Assembly (NCBI RefSeq): GCF_027579695.1
Contig: NC_083589.1
Coordinates: forward strand, 36,268,835-36,332,834
From: Neoarius graeffei
Taxonomy: Eukaryota > Chordata > Actinopteri > Siluriformes > Ariidae
Direction: 5' to 3'
Length of the DNA: 64,000 nucleotides
Below the pieces are notes generated by a model. It was not told the DNA's origin. It searched no databases and worked only from the letters and a program-made list of their open reading frames with translations. The translations under genes and the position numbers were made by a program. Position 1 is the stretch's first letter. Every line of letters begins with the position of its first letter. Of the stretch, positions 1 to 11,420 are shown piece after piece.

Positions 1-722
1 TGCTGCATGACCCACCTTCTCCTGAGATTCAGTTCATGGACAGATGTCCTGACATTTTCCTTTAGAATCCGCTGGTATAATTCAGAATTCATTGTTCCAT
101 CAATGATGGCAAGCCGTCCTGGCCCAGATGCAGCAAAACAGGCCCAAACCATGATACTACCACCACCATGTTTCACAGATGGGATAAGGTTCTTATGCTG
201 GAATGCAGTGTTTTCCTTTCTCCAAACATAACGTTTCTCATTTAAACCAAAAAGTTCTATTTTGGTCTCATCCATCCACAAAACATTTTTCCAATAGCCT
301 TCTGGCTTGTCCACGTGATCTTTAGCAAACTGCAGATGAGCAGCAATGTTCTTTTTGGAGAGCAGTGGCTTTCTCCTTGCAACCCTGCCATGCACACCAT
401 TGTTGTTCAGTGTTCTCCTGATGGTGGACTCATGAACATTAGCCAATGTGAGAGAGGCCTTCAGTTGCTTAGAAGTTACCCTGGGGTCCTTTGTGACCTC
501 GCCAACTATTACATGCCTTGCTCTTGGAGTGATCTTTGTTGGTCGACCACTCCTGGGGAGGGTAACAATGGTCTTGAATTTCCTCCATTTGTACACAATC
601 TGTCTGACTGTGGATTGGTTGAGTCCAAACTCTTTAGAGATGGTTTTGTAACCTTTTCCAGCCTGATGAGCATCAACAACGCTTTTTGTGAGGTCCTCAG
701 AAATCTCCTTTGTTCGTGCCAT
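1..722 (-). CDS. Tc1-like transposase, N-terminal two thirds, open to the window edge
   Basis: Reading the minus strand from the ATG at 722-720 gives about 240 codons without a stop, running off the window at base 1. The protein starts MARTKEIS, then has a helix-turn-helix (residues about 10-60), the GRP(T)K hinge typical of Tc1 transposases, a second DNA-binding half, and the catalytic core with W-M-D-E-T (first Asp of the DDE triad) and the KHGGGS block. The second Asp and the final Glu would lie outside the window. It cuts and pastes DNA at TA sites in the nucleus. The absence of any frameshift or stop is unusual beside the other Tc1 copies here, so the copy may be young. Whether the C-terminus is intact cannot be seen. 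Confidence 0.8.
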   Translation of the reverse strand, partial: MARTKEISEDLTKSVVDAHQAGKGYKTISKEFGLNQSTVRQIVYKWRKFKTIVTLPRSGRPTKITPRARHVIVGEVTKDPRVTSKQLKASLTLANVHESTIRRTLNNNGVHGRVARRKPLLSKKNIAAHLQFAKDHVDKPEGYWKNVLWMDETKIELFGLNEKRYVWRKENTAFQHKNLIPSVKHGGGSIMVWACFAASGPGRLAIIDGTMNSELYQRILKENVRTSVHELNLRRRWVMQ

Positions 723-1089
723 GATACACTTCCACAAACATGTGTTGTGAAGATCAGACTTTGACAGATCCCTGTTCTTTAAATAAAACAGGGTGCCCAC
801 TCACACCTGATTGTCGTCCCATTGATTGAAAACACCTGACTCTAATTTCACCTTCAAATTAACTGCTAATCCTAGAGGTTCACATACTTTTGCCACTCAC
901 ATATATATAATATTGGATCATTTTCCTCAATAAATAAATGACCAAGTATAATATTTTTGTCTCATTTGTTTAACTGGGTTCTCTTTATCTACTTTTAGGA
1001 CTTGTGTGAAAATCTGATGATGTTTTAGGTCATATTTATGCAGAAATATAGAAAATTCTAAAGGGTTCACAAACTTTCAAGGACCACTA
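1..1089 (-). mobile_element. Tc1-like DNA transposon, cut by the window edge
   Basis: A Tc1/mariner-superfamily element lies on the minus strand. Its 5' end is at about 1089, where the plus strand shows the terminal sequence ending in ACTTTCAAGGACCACTA followed by TA. The transposase lies inside and the far end is outside the window. The TIR closely resembles the common fish Tc1 end. The left flank cannot be judged. Confidence 0.85.
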
Positions 1090-2119
1090 TATCTCATTTG
1101 TTCAAAGTCTACGGCATTAGTTCAGTTTGATAAAAGTGAAGCACAGCTATGAAACACAAAATAACAACCTCAACCTGTCTTATTTATACTCTTAAAATAA
1201 TCACTAATGGTGAAGCATTAAAAAGGAACTGTAGTCCCATTCTGTCATTAGTCGCTTATCTGGACCGTTGTAAAGCAGGGAATTTTACGTAGTTGAACCT
1301 TCACAAAATTTAGTTGAATGTCTCTGTACTATAATTAACAATTATTCCACAAAATCGAGTCATACATGAGGTGATAGCCAATGAGGCGCATTCACTGGAT
1401 TTTGAGAAACGGAGCATTTTTGTTTCTTTTTTTTGCAAATTCGATAAATAAAAATTTTATACAAATTGTCCGACAAAATCACATCCGCTTAGGCGGACTT
1501 CATAAAAACCTATTGATGGCTGCACGAATTGATACTAGTGTTGTTGTTTTTTGTAGAAAGTTCCGTCTTGCTGTCGTGCCAAGGTATAGAATAGTTTTAA
1601 ACATTTATTTAATTCTTCCTTGGACATTTCAGTTCTGTAATTTTCAAACTTCTTTGAGCTTTTGAACCAGTCTTAAAAAAAAAAAAAATTCAACAAATTT
1701 TAATGCTTAAAGACGATAAATGTAAACAAACCGGCAAAATGACAGGAGCAATTTTTGAAAAATGCGTTAAAAATAATTCTTGGGGAAAAAAAAAAAAAGA
1801 TACGTTCTTCCCATCAAATACTTTCATTCCATATTGTGTTGCTTTTTTGTATTTTTTGGGGTTTTGTCTGTCGAGTTTTAAACGCTCTGCCATTTTGTTT
1901 TTCTCTACTCATGATATATAAGCTGATAGCCTAGTAGTAGAGTAGCTAATCAGAGCGTGTGATTGCTCATATCCAGTGAACGTGGATAGAATAATATTTG
2001 TTTCTTAGCTACGCACAGAATGATAAAAGCAACTATCATGAGATTTGGTTATTCTGTGAAGCTTGAATATGACCATATGGCAAACTCCGAATTAATAATT
2101 CCTGCAAAATAAACGATAC
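1090..2119. other. Gene-free stretch, probably intron or 3' flank of the dehydratase-like gene
   Basis: AT-rich sequence with short open frames only and no recognisable protein. It should contain or precede the next 3' exon of the minus-strand dehydratase-like gene, but I could not locate one. Nothing else is supported. Confidence 0.4.
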
Positions 2120-4872
2120 CTGCAAATGGTGGTGCAAGACCAGAGGCGATGCTTTTGCTGTCCATGCCAACAGGCTTTTTCTCAATGAAGCTTTTGTACA
2201 TGGTGCATGCTGTTAATGGTGGAAAACAAATGAACCCAAATCAGCCTCGAGAATCGGGATATCAACTGACATTTCCACCACAATCAGCGTATATTCCAAT
2301 GCACATTATTAGTTTCCTTACCTCCTTCTGGTTCCACTCCATAAATCCTGGTGTCTTCACAACCTGAAAGTTTAATGACTGCTGCGACTGCAGCCAGTAA
2401 ACCCCCTCCACCGCAGCTCACTACTACAACATCAGGATCAGGAAGCACCTCCAGGATCTCAAACCCCAGACTACACCACCATACAGATCAGTATGGAGAG
2501 AGAGAGAGATATGAGAAATACTACAAACTCCACTCAGCCGCGTTAATAAAGGATGCTAAGATGAGTATATTATGTACCTGGCATGTCCTGCTATGAGATC
2601 CAGATCATTGTAGGAATGAAGTAAAGTCATTTTTTCCTCTTTAACACATCGATTGACGACATCCATAAGACATGTGGTCGGCGCTCGTTCAACCTCAATG
2701 CCAAAACTCTGTTAATAACAATCAGGAATATTCACGGGATTGGTATTAATCACATTTTCATGCATTATGCATGTATTTCCAGTGTGGTCTCACTTGTATG
2801 AGCAGAGATCTGGAGATGGGAGCTGTTTCAGGCATCACCACTTTGCCTTTTGTTCCATAGTGTTTAGAGGCATAGGCAAAGGATTTCCCATAATTCCCAG
2901 CAGACAGTGTGACAAAATGGCCCTCGCTGGATCTTCGGGCGAACTGGTTTGCTACACCTCTAATCTTAAACGAGCCTGTTGGTGAAGAAAACAGAATACA
3001 TTTTAAACTTGAACTGAATTTACATTAATATATGCTAGATTTAGTCATTACCTCGCCCGCAATGGAGTAAGTATTGTAATCAGTGAGGTTTGTTTGTGTG
3101 TGTGTGTGCCTGTCTGTTAACAATCTAGCGTTTAGGCGGTTGCACCGATCGACTTCAAATTTTCAGTTGAGGTGACCAATGGTCCATAGATTACCTGATT
3201 AAATTTTGGGCATAATCGGGTCAAGGTCACTGGAAAGGTCAACCTTTCGGTCAAAATAACATTTTCCATTATAACTCCAAAACAGTTGCCGACAGACAAA
3301 TGTTTACTATTATGAGCATATAGGAACTCCCGAATGGCCTTTCATTTGGCACCATGATCTTTGACCTTGACTCAAGGTCACTGATTTTTCAGAGGGCTGT
3401 AACTTGAAAAAGGTTGATGGGAGACAGATATTTACCATTATCAACTTATACAAAGTGCCATATGGGCTTTCATTTGGCACCATGACCTTTGACCTTGAAT
3501 GACTTTGAAATGTCAAACTCAAGGTCATGGATTTTCATAGGACTGTAACCTGACAGCTGATGATTGAGAAATATTACCATTATCAACATATAGGTATAAA
3601 ACAAGTGCTGCCAGGCGAGGTTTGTTTTGCCTGACAACACTTGTTTTTCTAACACTTTTAGGCACACGTAAATCACCACCTAGGTTTAAACCACAGTCAT
3701 GTGATTTCTTATGCGTTAATATTCAACTCAACTTTGTCATTCTTCTACATACAGTGCTCAGCGTAAATGAGTGCACCCCCTTTGAAAAGTAACATTTTAA
3801 ACAATATCTCAATGAACACAAACAATTTCCAAAATGTTGACAAGACAAAGTTTAATATAACATCTGTTCAACTTATAACGGGAAAGTAAGGTTAATAATA
3901 TAACTTAGATTACACATTTTTCAGTTTTACTCAAATTAGGGTGGTGCAAAAATGAGTACACCCCACAACAAAAACTACTACATCTAGTACTTTGTATGGC
4001 CTCCATGATTTTTAATGACAGCACCAAGTCTTCTAGGCATGGAATGAACAAGTTGGCGACATTTTGCAACATCGATCTTTTTCCATTCTTCAACAATGAC
4101 CTCTTTTAGTGACTGGATGCTGGATGGAGAGTGATGCTCAACTTGTCTCTTCAGAATTCCCCAAAGAAAATAATTTCTTTACACCACAAAGGTGAAGGCT
4201 ACAAGAAGATCAGCAAAGCTTTACTTAGCAGTCAGAATACTGTAGCAAAAGTGGTACAAAAATTTAAGAAAGATGGAACTGCAACCATCTCACAGAGACG
4301 TCCAGGTCGTCCACGGAAGTTAACACCTCGACAGGAGCGTCTTCTGATGAGAAGGGTTGAAGAAAATCGACATGCAAGTTCACTGCACTTACAGTTAGGT
4401 CCATATATATTTGGACACTGACACAAATTGTTTTTTTACCTGTTTACTGAAACATATTCAGGTTATAGTTATATAATGGACATGGACATAAAGTCCAGAC
4501 TTTCAGCTTTCATTTGAGGGTATCCACATTAAAATTGGATGAAGGGTTTAGGAGTTTCAGCTCCTTAACATGTGCCACCCTGTTTTTAAAGGGACCAAAA
4601 GGAATTGGACAATTGACTCAAAGGCTATTTCATGGGCAGGTGTCGGAAATTCCTTCGTTATGTCATTCTCAATTAAGCAGATAAAAGGCCTGGAGTTGAT
4701 TTGAGGTGTGGTGCTTGCATTTGGAAGATTTTGCTGTGAAGAAAGCATGCGGTCAAAGGAGCTCTCCATGCAGGTGAAACAAGCCATCCTTAAGCTGCAA
4801 AAACAGAAAAAACCCATCTGAGAAATTGCTACAATATTAGGAGTGGCAAAATCTACAGTTTGGTACATCCTG

Positions 4873-4918
<46 letters not shown>

Positions 4919-6827
4919 CACTGGTGAACTCATCAATGCAAAAAGACCTGGACACTCACAGAAGACAACAGTGGTGGATGATCGCAGAATAATTTCCATG
5001 GTGAAGAGAAACCCCTTCACAACAGCCAACCAAGTGAACAACACTCTCCAGGAGGTAGGCGTATCAATATCCAAATCTACCATAAAGAGAAGACTGCATG
5101 AAAGTAAATACAGAGGGTTCACGGCACGGTGCAAGCCACTCATAAGCCTCAAGAATAAAAAGGCTAGATTGGACTTTGCTAAAAAACATCTAAAAAAGCC
5201 AGCACAGTTCTGGAAGAACATTCTTTGGACAGATGAAACCAAGATCAACCTCTACCAGAATGATGGAAAGAAAAAAGTATGGTGAAGGCGTGGTACAGCT
5301 CATGATCCAAAGCATACCACATCATCTGTAAAACACGGCGGAGGCAGTGTGATGGCTTGGGCATGCATGGCTGCCAGTGGCACTGGGTCACTAGTGTTTA
5401 TTGATGATGTGACACAGGACAGAAGCAGCCAGATGAATTCTGAGGTATTCAGAGACATACTGTGTGCTCAAATCCAGCCAAATGCAGCCAAACTGATTGG
5501 TCGGCGTTTCATAATACAGATGGACAATGACCCAAAATATAAAGCCAAAGCAACCCAGGAGTTTATTAAAGCAAAGAAGTGGAATATTCTTGAATGGCCA
5601 AGTCAGTCACCTGATCTCAACCCAACTGAGCATGCATTTCACTTGTTAAAGACTAAACTTCAGACAGAAAGGCCCACAAACAAACAGCAACTGAAAACCG
5701 CTGCAGTAAAGGCCTGGCAGAGCATTAAAAAGGAGGAAACACAGCGTCTGGTGATGTCCATGAGTTCAAGACTTCAGGCAGTCATTGCCAACAAAGGGTT
5801 TTCAACCAAGTATTAGAAATGAACATTTTATTTACAATTATTTAATTTGTCCAATTACTTTTGAGCCCCTGAAATGAAGGGATTGTGTTTAAAAAAATGC
5901 TTCAGTTCCTCACATTTTTATGCAATCATTTTGTTCAACCCACTGAATTAAAGCTGAAAGTCTGAACTTCAACTGCATCTGAATTGTTTTGTTCACAGTT
6001 CATTGTGGTAATGTACAGAACCAAAATTAGAAAAATGTTGCCTCTGTCCAAATATTTATGGACCTAACTGTACCTAAAGAAGTAGAAAGCCAAACTGGGG
6101 TGACTATTTCCCGTGACACAATACGGCGTACACTGCAGAGGAATGGCATGCATGGATGCCGTCCACGAAAGAAGCCTCTCCTAAAGCCCAGGCACAAAAA
6201 AATCCGCCTAGAGTTCGCCAGGGCCCATGCTGACAAAGATGAGGGCTACTGGGACTCTATACTCTGGAGTGATGAGACCAAGATAAATGTTTTTGGAACT
6301 GATGGCTTCAAAACTGTATGGCGTCGCAAAGGTGAGGAATACAAAGAAAAATGCATGGTGCCTCCAGTGAAACATGGTGGTGGCAGTGTCCTTATGTGGG
6401 GCTGCATGAGTGCTGCTGGTGTCGGGGAGCTGCATTTCATTGATGGCATCGTGAATTCACAGATGTATTGCTCTATACTGAAAGAGAAGATGCTACCATC
6501 ACTCCGTGCCCTTGGTCGTTGTGCACTTTCCAACATGACTAAACACACATCTCAGGCCACCTAAGCAATTTCAAGATCCCATTTCCACTTCAGTGGAAAT
6601 GGGATAATAATAATCATAATAATAATTTCAAAAGCCCAAACTAACCTGTCCTCTGCATGTTCTCTAACTTCAGATAGGCATTACAGGGCACATGGAGTGG
6701 CAGTGTGGTCTGGCTCCAGAGAATCATGGGTGTTTGGATTACTCCTAAAGGACTGCTCATGACCGTCTCCCGAGCATCATTAAGCATCTTGAGTGTAATG
6801 CCTTCTGCTACCAGGTCCTCCATGTTG
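2120..6827 (-). CDS. PLP-dependent serine/threonine dehydratase-like gene (serine racemase / threonine ammonia-lyase fold), five exons, partial
   Basis: Minus-strand exons, in coding order: 6827-6646, 2975-2794, 2708-2578, 2470-2322, 2209-2120. All have AG/GT borders and compatible phases (junction residues T-G|S-F-K, Q|S, A-S|L-G, G-A|C). The protein shows a TPM...LKLEN substrate-loop start, then the hallmark SFKIRG whose Lys binds pyridoxal phosphate, LSAGNYGKS, AGHASLGFEILE, the glycine-rich phosphate loop SCGGGGLLA, and ASGLAPPFAG. These are fold-type II PLP motifs of the serine racemase/threonine dehydratase family, which racemises or deaminates Ser/Thr. The ATG at 6823 is a possible start, but the reading frame stays open to the splice acceptor, so an upstream exon is possible (see 20837-21000). 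The 3' end is not found and probably lies beyond base 1. Intron 1 contains nested Tc1 elements. The exact paralogue is uncertain. Confidence 0.8.
3080..3645. repeat. AGGTCA-rich interspersed repeat
   Basis: Begins with a short (TG)n tract and the phrase CTGTTAACAATCTAGCG, then repeats blocks of 'TTTGACCTTGA ... TCAAGGTCA' with 'CATTTGGCACCATGA'. The internal blocks recur about every 130 bases. A related sequence is at 35275-35640. No coding capacity is seen. Confidence 0.6.
4747..5816 (+). pseudogene. Tc1-like transposase (element B copy 1), frameshifted
   Basis: The reading starts MRSKELSMQ at 4747, meets TGA at 4819, is frameshifted by an (AAAG)n expansion at about 4872-4918, and meets another TGA at 5283. 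Past these, the catalytic core is readable: [22 protein letters not shown] and SPDLNPTE, so all three acidic residues are still visible. Copy 2 has the same early TGA, which suggests it is old in the lineage or that translation starts downstream. No intact protein can be made from this copy. Confidence 0.85.
4872..4918 (+). repeat. (AAAG)n microsatellite inside a transposase reading frame
   Basis: About eleven AAAG units where copy 2 (30442) has only about three. The length change shifts the transposase frame. Confidence 0.9.
6576..6605. repeat. Perfect 14-bp palindrome with 2-base loop
   Basis: Arms ATCCCATTTCCACT and AGTGGAAATGGGAT are separated by TC. It lies 41 bases past the minus-strand donor at 6646, at the 3' edge of element A. 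It could be a transposon end relic or an RNA hairpin in the first intron. Confidence 0.8.
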
Positions 6828-6829
6828 CT

Positions 6830-7511
6830 GAGGGATGAGAAGAAGCTCAGTTAGTGGCCGTATTTACTTATTACATTAACTACTCAGAGTCTGGATTTGA
6901 TAAGTGCACATCAGAGTTTGTATTCCAAGTGCATACTCTATTTCTGTCACGTTGATTTTTTTTTTAAATGGACGTATTAACGAAGCAATTTGATCCAAAA
7001 TGAAATTTGCACAATTTTTCTCATCATCCCAAATGTAGTTGGTTAAGTAACACTGTTTTTGGAGTCAGAAACATTGTGCATGTTTAAACTTGTGGTGAAA
7101 CGAATCCCTGGATACAAATATCAATATCGACATTATCAGCAAATAATTTTGAACCAAAATGGCAAGATGGTCACACCCCATTGCAATACACACAAAACAC
7201 CCACTAGATCAAAAATATCTTTCGAATTTTAGGTTAGTAAACCTGATCAACATTAGTAAGCAGTCTTACTAAGACAATCACAAACTCATCACAGAAAACG
7301 TGTGTTTAACCCCTACTCATAGGGAAAAAAGATTTGGTCAAAGAAAATGTCTTTGAATAATAATAATAATGTTAACCATCCTTTAATCATTTATGGTCAC
7401 ACTTTCCATCTCATACAATAGAATCACACTTTCCATTTCATACGCTATACAGGATACATACACATACAGTTAGGTGCCAATGTCCATACGTACAATCTTT
7501 AATATAAATTG
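6830..7511. other. Non-coding stretch with no recognisable feature
   Basis: AT-rich, no long open frame, no repeat I can name. It lies upstream of the first certain dehydratase-like exon and may be intron or 5' flank. Confidence 0.4.
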
Positions 7512-7520
7512 TCTTGTATG

Positions 7521-7880
7521 TGGGCGGCACGGTGGTGTAGTGGTTAGCACTGTCGCCTCACAGCAAGAAGGTCCTGGGTTCGAGCCCCGTAGCCGGCGAG
7601 GGCCTTTCTGTGTGGAGTTTGCATGTTCTCCCCGTGTCCGCGTGGGTTTCCTCCGGGTGCTTCGGTTTCCCCCACAGTCCAAAGACATGCAGGTTAGGTT
7701 AACTGGTGACTCTAAATTGACCGTAGGTGTGAATGGTTGTTTGTCTCTATGTGTCAGCCCTGTGATGACCTGCTGACTTGTCCAGGGTGTACCCCGCCTC
7801 TCGCCCGTAGTCAGCTGGGATAGGCTCCAGCTTGCCTGCGACCCTGCACAGGATAAGCGGCTATGGATAATGGATGGATG
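7521..7880 (+). mobile_element. DANA/Mermaid-type SINE, full length
   Basis: tRNA-like head (GGCGGCACGGTGGTGTAGTGG, then GGGTTCGAGCCCC as B box), conserved body, and tail GATAATGGATGGATG. Target-site duplication TCTTGTATG at 7512-7520 and 7881-7889. Confidence 0.92.
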
Positions 7881-7889
7881 TCTTGTATG

Positions 7890-8493
7890 CCTATGCCAAC
7901 TGTATTGGTCAGTAGAAAAGAATTAGACTTCATGTGAACTTTTAATCAAAATAAAAATTCACAGAGTAATGTTCATATCTCACGAAATAATAGACATTAC
8001 ACGATCCATCAAGGCTGCAGAGACTAAAGGAATGTCACAAGTTCTCCAAGAAAGCTGAAACAACCTACCGGCCAGTTTCCTCAGAAAAACTACACGATTG
8101 TTTTACTGTTTACTACTCAATAATTATTTTATTTTTATTTCATTATTTTTAAGGCATCACTGCTTTTCAGATTTTCTACATTTTGCTGAAGACTTTGCAC
8201 AGTCCTGTATACACAAACTATTTAGTCTCTACCACTTTTTTTTCCAGCCTCAATCTAAAATTATTTCTTTTTCCACTCATTAAGCAATACCCCACAATAC
8301 GATGGTAAATTCTGTTAATTGTACATGAAACCTAGAGTGAAGCACCAAAGGCTGGTCTTTGTGATTAACGAACCTAGCTAACATTCTCGCGTTTAAGACT
8401 CGGCTCCCCTTTAAATCACTGATTAACAGGGACTGGTGTGTTAAATTAGTGTTGGCACTAAACAATCCAGGGAGAGAAAAAATTTGACCAATA
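7890..8493. other. Non-coding stretch with no recognisable feature
   Basis: No homologous protein or clear repeat seen between the SINE and the next Tc1 element. Confidence 0.4.
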
Positions 8494-8990
8494 CAGTGGC
8501 ATGCAAAAGTTTGGGCACCCTTACTGAAAATGTCTGTTACTGTGAATAGTTCAGTGAGCAGAAGATGAACTGATCACCAAAAGGCATAAAGGTAAAGACG
8601 ATATTTCTTTTCAGCGTTTTCTGCAAGATTTGTGTATTATTTTTGTTTTGTACAACTGGAGAGTGAAAAAAGAAAAGGAACACCATGAGAAAGTTTGGGC
8701 ACCCCAATACATATGAGTTCTCGGGTAACTTTTACCAAGGTTCCAGACCTTAATTAGCTTATTGAGCTGTGGCTTGTTCAAATTCTTTGTTAGGAAAGGT
8801 CAGATGATGCAGATTTCAAAGCTGTATAAATTCTCTGACTCCTCAAACTTGTCCCTAAAATCAACAGCCATGGGCTCCTCTAAGCAACTCCCTCGCATTC
8901 TGAATAATAAAATAATCGATGCTCACAAAGCAGGAGAAGGCTACAAGAACATAGCAAAGTGTTTTTCATGTAGCTGTTTCCTCAGACTAA

Positions 8991-10259
8991 TGGCCCTTTT
9001 CCACTACCCTTTTTCAGCTCACTTCAGCTCGCTTCAGCTCACTTCAGCCCGACACGGCTCGCGTTTCGACTACCAAAAACCAGCACGACTCAGCTCGTTT
9101 CAGCCCTGCTTAGCCCCTAAAACTCGCACCGTTTTGGAGTGGGGCTGAAGCGAGCCAAACCGTGCCGACTGAGGTTGGGGGCGTGAGCAGACACTCCTCT
9201 GTGCACTGATTGGTGAGGAGGAGTGTCCTCACATGCCCACACACGCCCCGCGAGCGCGCTGGGATCTGTAAACACCGCAAACCCGGAAGAAGAATAATTA
9301 CGAATTACGAGAATTTCTGAAGCCTTATGCGCCTCGCCTCATCTATACGCTCTTGCCAGTATCTGTCCGCGTTGTCGGTGACAACAAGCCACAGCACCGA
9401 GACCAGCAACACTAACGACTCCATGTCCTCCATGTTTATTGTTTACTATTCGGGTCGTGAGACTACCGCTTAAAAGCTCACTGAATCAGTGACATACAGA
9501 GCATCGTGCACGAGTTCGCGGAGCGCAAGGCTCGTCGTATGCCCTTCAAATAATGCGCGCAGTAGGCTATTGATGTTTTATTATGAGCCATGTACAGTAT
9601 GTCGCCTAATGTTTTTTTTTGTTTCTGAGTTACATGTTCGTTTGAAGGACTTAATGTACAAAATAACATAGTTGCACCCCGTAGTGTTGAAATTGGTAAA
9701 CACAGTGCATTCAGTGAGGTTTGCACCGCCCTCCTTTTATTTCTGACTCTTCCTGTCACCGTTGCAACCTCTGAGCGCTCATTCGTATGCCCTTCAAATA
9801 ATGTGCGCAGTATAGGCTATTGATGTTTTATTATGAGCCATGTACAGTATCCTAATGTTTTTTGTTTCTGAGTTACATGTTCGTTTGAAGGACTTGATGT
9901 ACTAAATAACATAGTTGCACCCGGTAGTGTTGAAATTGGTAAACACCGCAGTTGCGGACATTTTGTAGCCTAAAATGATGTTATGATAAGCTTTAATAAA
10001 GGGCCCGGTCATTTGCCCCGCCCCCGGCCCGGCTCTGACTTGTTCCGCCACTGTCACTGATGTCACTGTTTGCGCTGCTTAACGGCATCACATGACGTCC
10101 ACCCACTTTCGCTAACTCCACCCAATGTGTCCACCCACTTCCAGCCAGCACGGTTCAGCGCGGTTGTAGTCGAAATGCAACTCCAACAGCCCCGCTCAGC
10201 TCGACTCAGCTCGACTCGGCACGGCACGGCTCAGCCGCGTTTGTAGTGGAAAAGCGGCA
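8991..10259. mobile_element. Harbinger-like non-autonomous element (MITE)
   Basis: Inverted ends TGGCCCTTTTCCACTAC and (reverse) TGCCGCTTTTCCACTAC, flanked by TAA at 8988-8990 and 10260-10262, the three-base duplication usual for PIF/Harbinger. Subterminal CAGCTC/CAGCTCG repeats occur on both sides. It contains a direct duplication (about 9540-9700 repeated at 9786-9945). No transposase is seen. Confidence 0.75.
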
Positions 10260-10783
10260 TAAAGGTCTCACTGCATCGTTTTTTCATTAATTGTTTGGTG
10301 GTCTCTAGTCTGAATGAATGCCCTGTGAGCCGGTTTTGGTGAAAAAAATGCTGTGGTTCTCCTGTTTCAGGCTGTTCTAGTTTGGTGGAGGAGTGGGTGG
10401 CGGGAGAACGACAGGATTTCAGCTCTTACTCATGAATATTCATGACATGTAAACGAGTTACTTCTGATTGGCTAACAGCAATCAGTAAACGTGTTACCTC
10501 TGATTGGCTAACAGCACTGTGACGCTACCTCCAGTGGGTCAGAACAAGCAGATGTGGGTGTCTTTGTAAAAACTGTTTTGATTGGCTATTATGGTCTCGA
10601 CATCGATGTTTTGACCAATAGCAATGTAGATAACACAAATTTTACATCACATTCAACAAGATTTAAATGAGACTAAAGATGGCGACTTACAAATAATGTG
10701 TAAACATCGTTGGAGTTAATAAAGTTTGAACAGCATGAAGGAACATACCCCAACCCCCCGAAATTAATAAAAAACAAATTCTC

Positions 10784-10961
10784 GGAGGCGCCGTGGCTCA
10801 GTCGACTAAGGCGCCATACCATAAATCCGGGGACCCGGGTTCAATTCCAACCTGAGGTCATTTCCCGATCCCTCCCCATCTCTCTCTCCAGCTCATTTCC
10901 TGTCTCTACACTGTCCTATCCAATAAAGGTGAAAAAAGCCCCCCAAAAAATCTTTAAAAAA
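10784..10961 (+). mobile_element. tRNA-derived SINE (second family)
   Basis: A box TGGCTCAGTCGACTAAGG and B box GGGTTCAATTCC, body ending in CCAATAAAGGTGAAAAAAGCC and an A-rich tail. Target duplication AAATTCTC at 10776-10783 and 10962-10969. It is unrelated in its 3' half to the abundant Mermaid-type SINE. Confidence 0.85.
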
Positions 10962-11149
10962 AAATTCTCAACGGATTTGGCATAATATAAAAAGGTCGTT
11001 TTTACTCGGAAAAAGTGGAAATCCGCCGAAAAGCGGAAAACTCTCATCCCTGCCTAGCTTGTGACCATGTCATGCATGCTAACGTGGAGAATATGAACAT
11101 GCTATTTTATAACAAAAACCTTCGAACAAAAAGTTCATGTTTTACTTAC

Positions 11150-11420
11150 AGCTTGTGAGCTGGTGGTCGATCGTCTTGACTACAGATCCAGGTATTAAAA
11201 ACAACCTCGAAGCAAAACCACTACTGAAGGCACCGAAGTTTGAAAAGTCACTGTAGTTGAAATGATCAGAACACAGCACTAACACTGCATTATACTTTGC
11301 TGGTGGTGTTCCAAAGATAAATTCCAACCATTTTTTCTTCGCCTCTTCTATCTTGGGCAAGAAATGCAAAGTTGATGTCTTACTGCCACAAATAACACAG
11401 GCACAAACTTGTTCAGACAT
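11150..11420 (-). CDS. THAP-type zinc-finger exon
   Basis: ATG at 11420 to a splice donor (GTAAGT at 11149-11144), about 90 residues. The C2CH zinc ligands of a THAP DNA-binding domain are visible: C8-x2-C11 and C50-x2-H53, with the conserved L-P at 21-22, W31, and a variant of the final AVPTI box near the end (SVVKTI). THAP domains bind DNA in P-element transposases and in host transcription regulators. It lies inside a repeat element and no downstream exon was found, so it is most likely transposon-derived, as a truncated gene or the first exon of one. Confidence 0.65.

Larger units (their letters stand above)
4392..6070 (+). mobile_element. Tc1-like element B, copy 1, inserted in element A
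   Basis: Ends are CAGTTAGGTCCATA... and ...TATGGACCTAACTG, perfect inverted ends, flanked by TA at 4390-4391 and 6071-6072. Length 1679 bases. A second copy of the family is at 29963-31593. It must be younger than element A, which it interrupts. Confidence 0.92.
3752..6560 (+). mobile_element. Tc1-like element A, interrupted by element B and 3'-truncated
   Basis: Starts CAGTGCTCAGCG after a TA at 3750-3751. Its transposase reading resumes after the inserted element B (4392-6070). The 3' part is lost after about 6543, before the second catalytic Asp and Glu. A reversed partial copy of the same family lies at about 45250-45705. It sits in intron 1 of the dehydratase-like gene. Confidence 0.75.
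4131..6564 (+). pseudogene. Tc1-like transposase (element A), broken
   Basis: The N-terminal part at 4131-4390 has a helix-turn-helix (GYKKISKAL) and the hinge GRPRKLTPRQ. The catalytic part at 6071-6564 has WSDETK (first Asp) and [12 protein letters not shown]. Between them sits a complete second Tc1 element. Removing that element plus one TA keeps the frame, so the break is a clean insertion. The C-terminus is truncated, so the DDE triad is incomplete and the copy is dead. The true start codon was not determined. Confidence 0.75.

Noticed and set aside
4557-5248. Minus-strand frames through element B copy 1
   Set aside because: Antisense shadows of the transposase, repeated at copy 2.
7523-7595. 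Possible tRNA genes suggested by A and B boxes
   Set aside because: The boxes belong to SINE heads. They lack a proper cloverleaf and a 3' acceptor end and are followed by SINE bodies.
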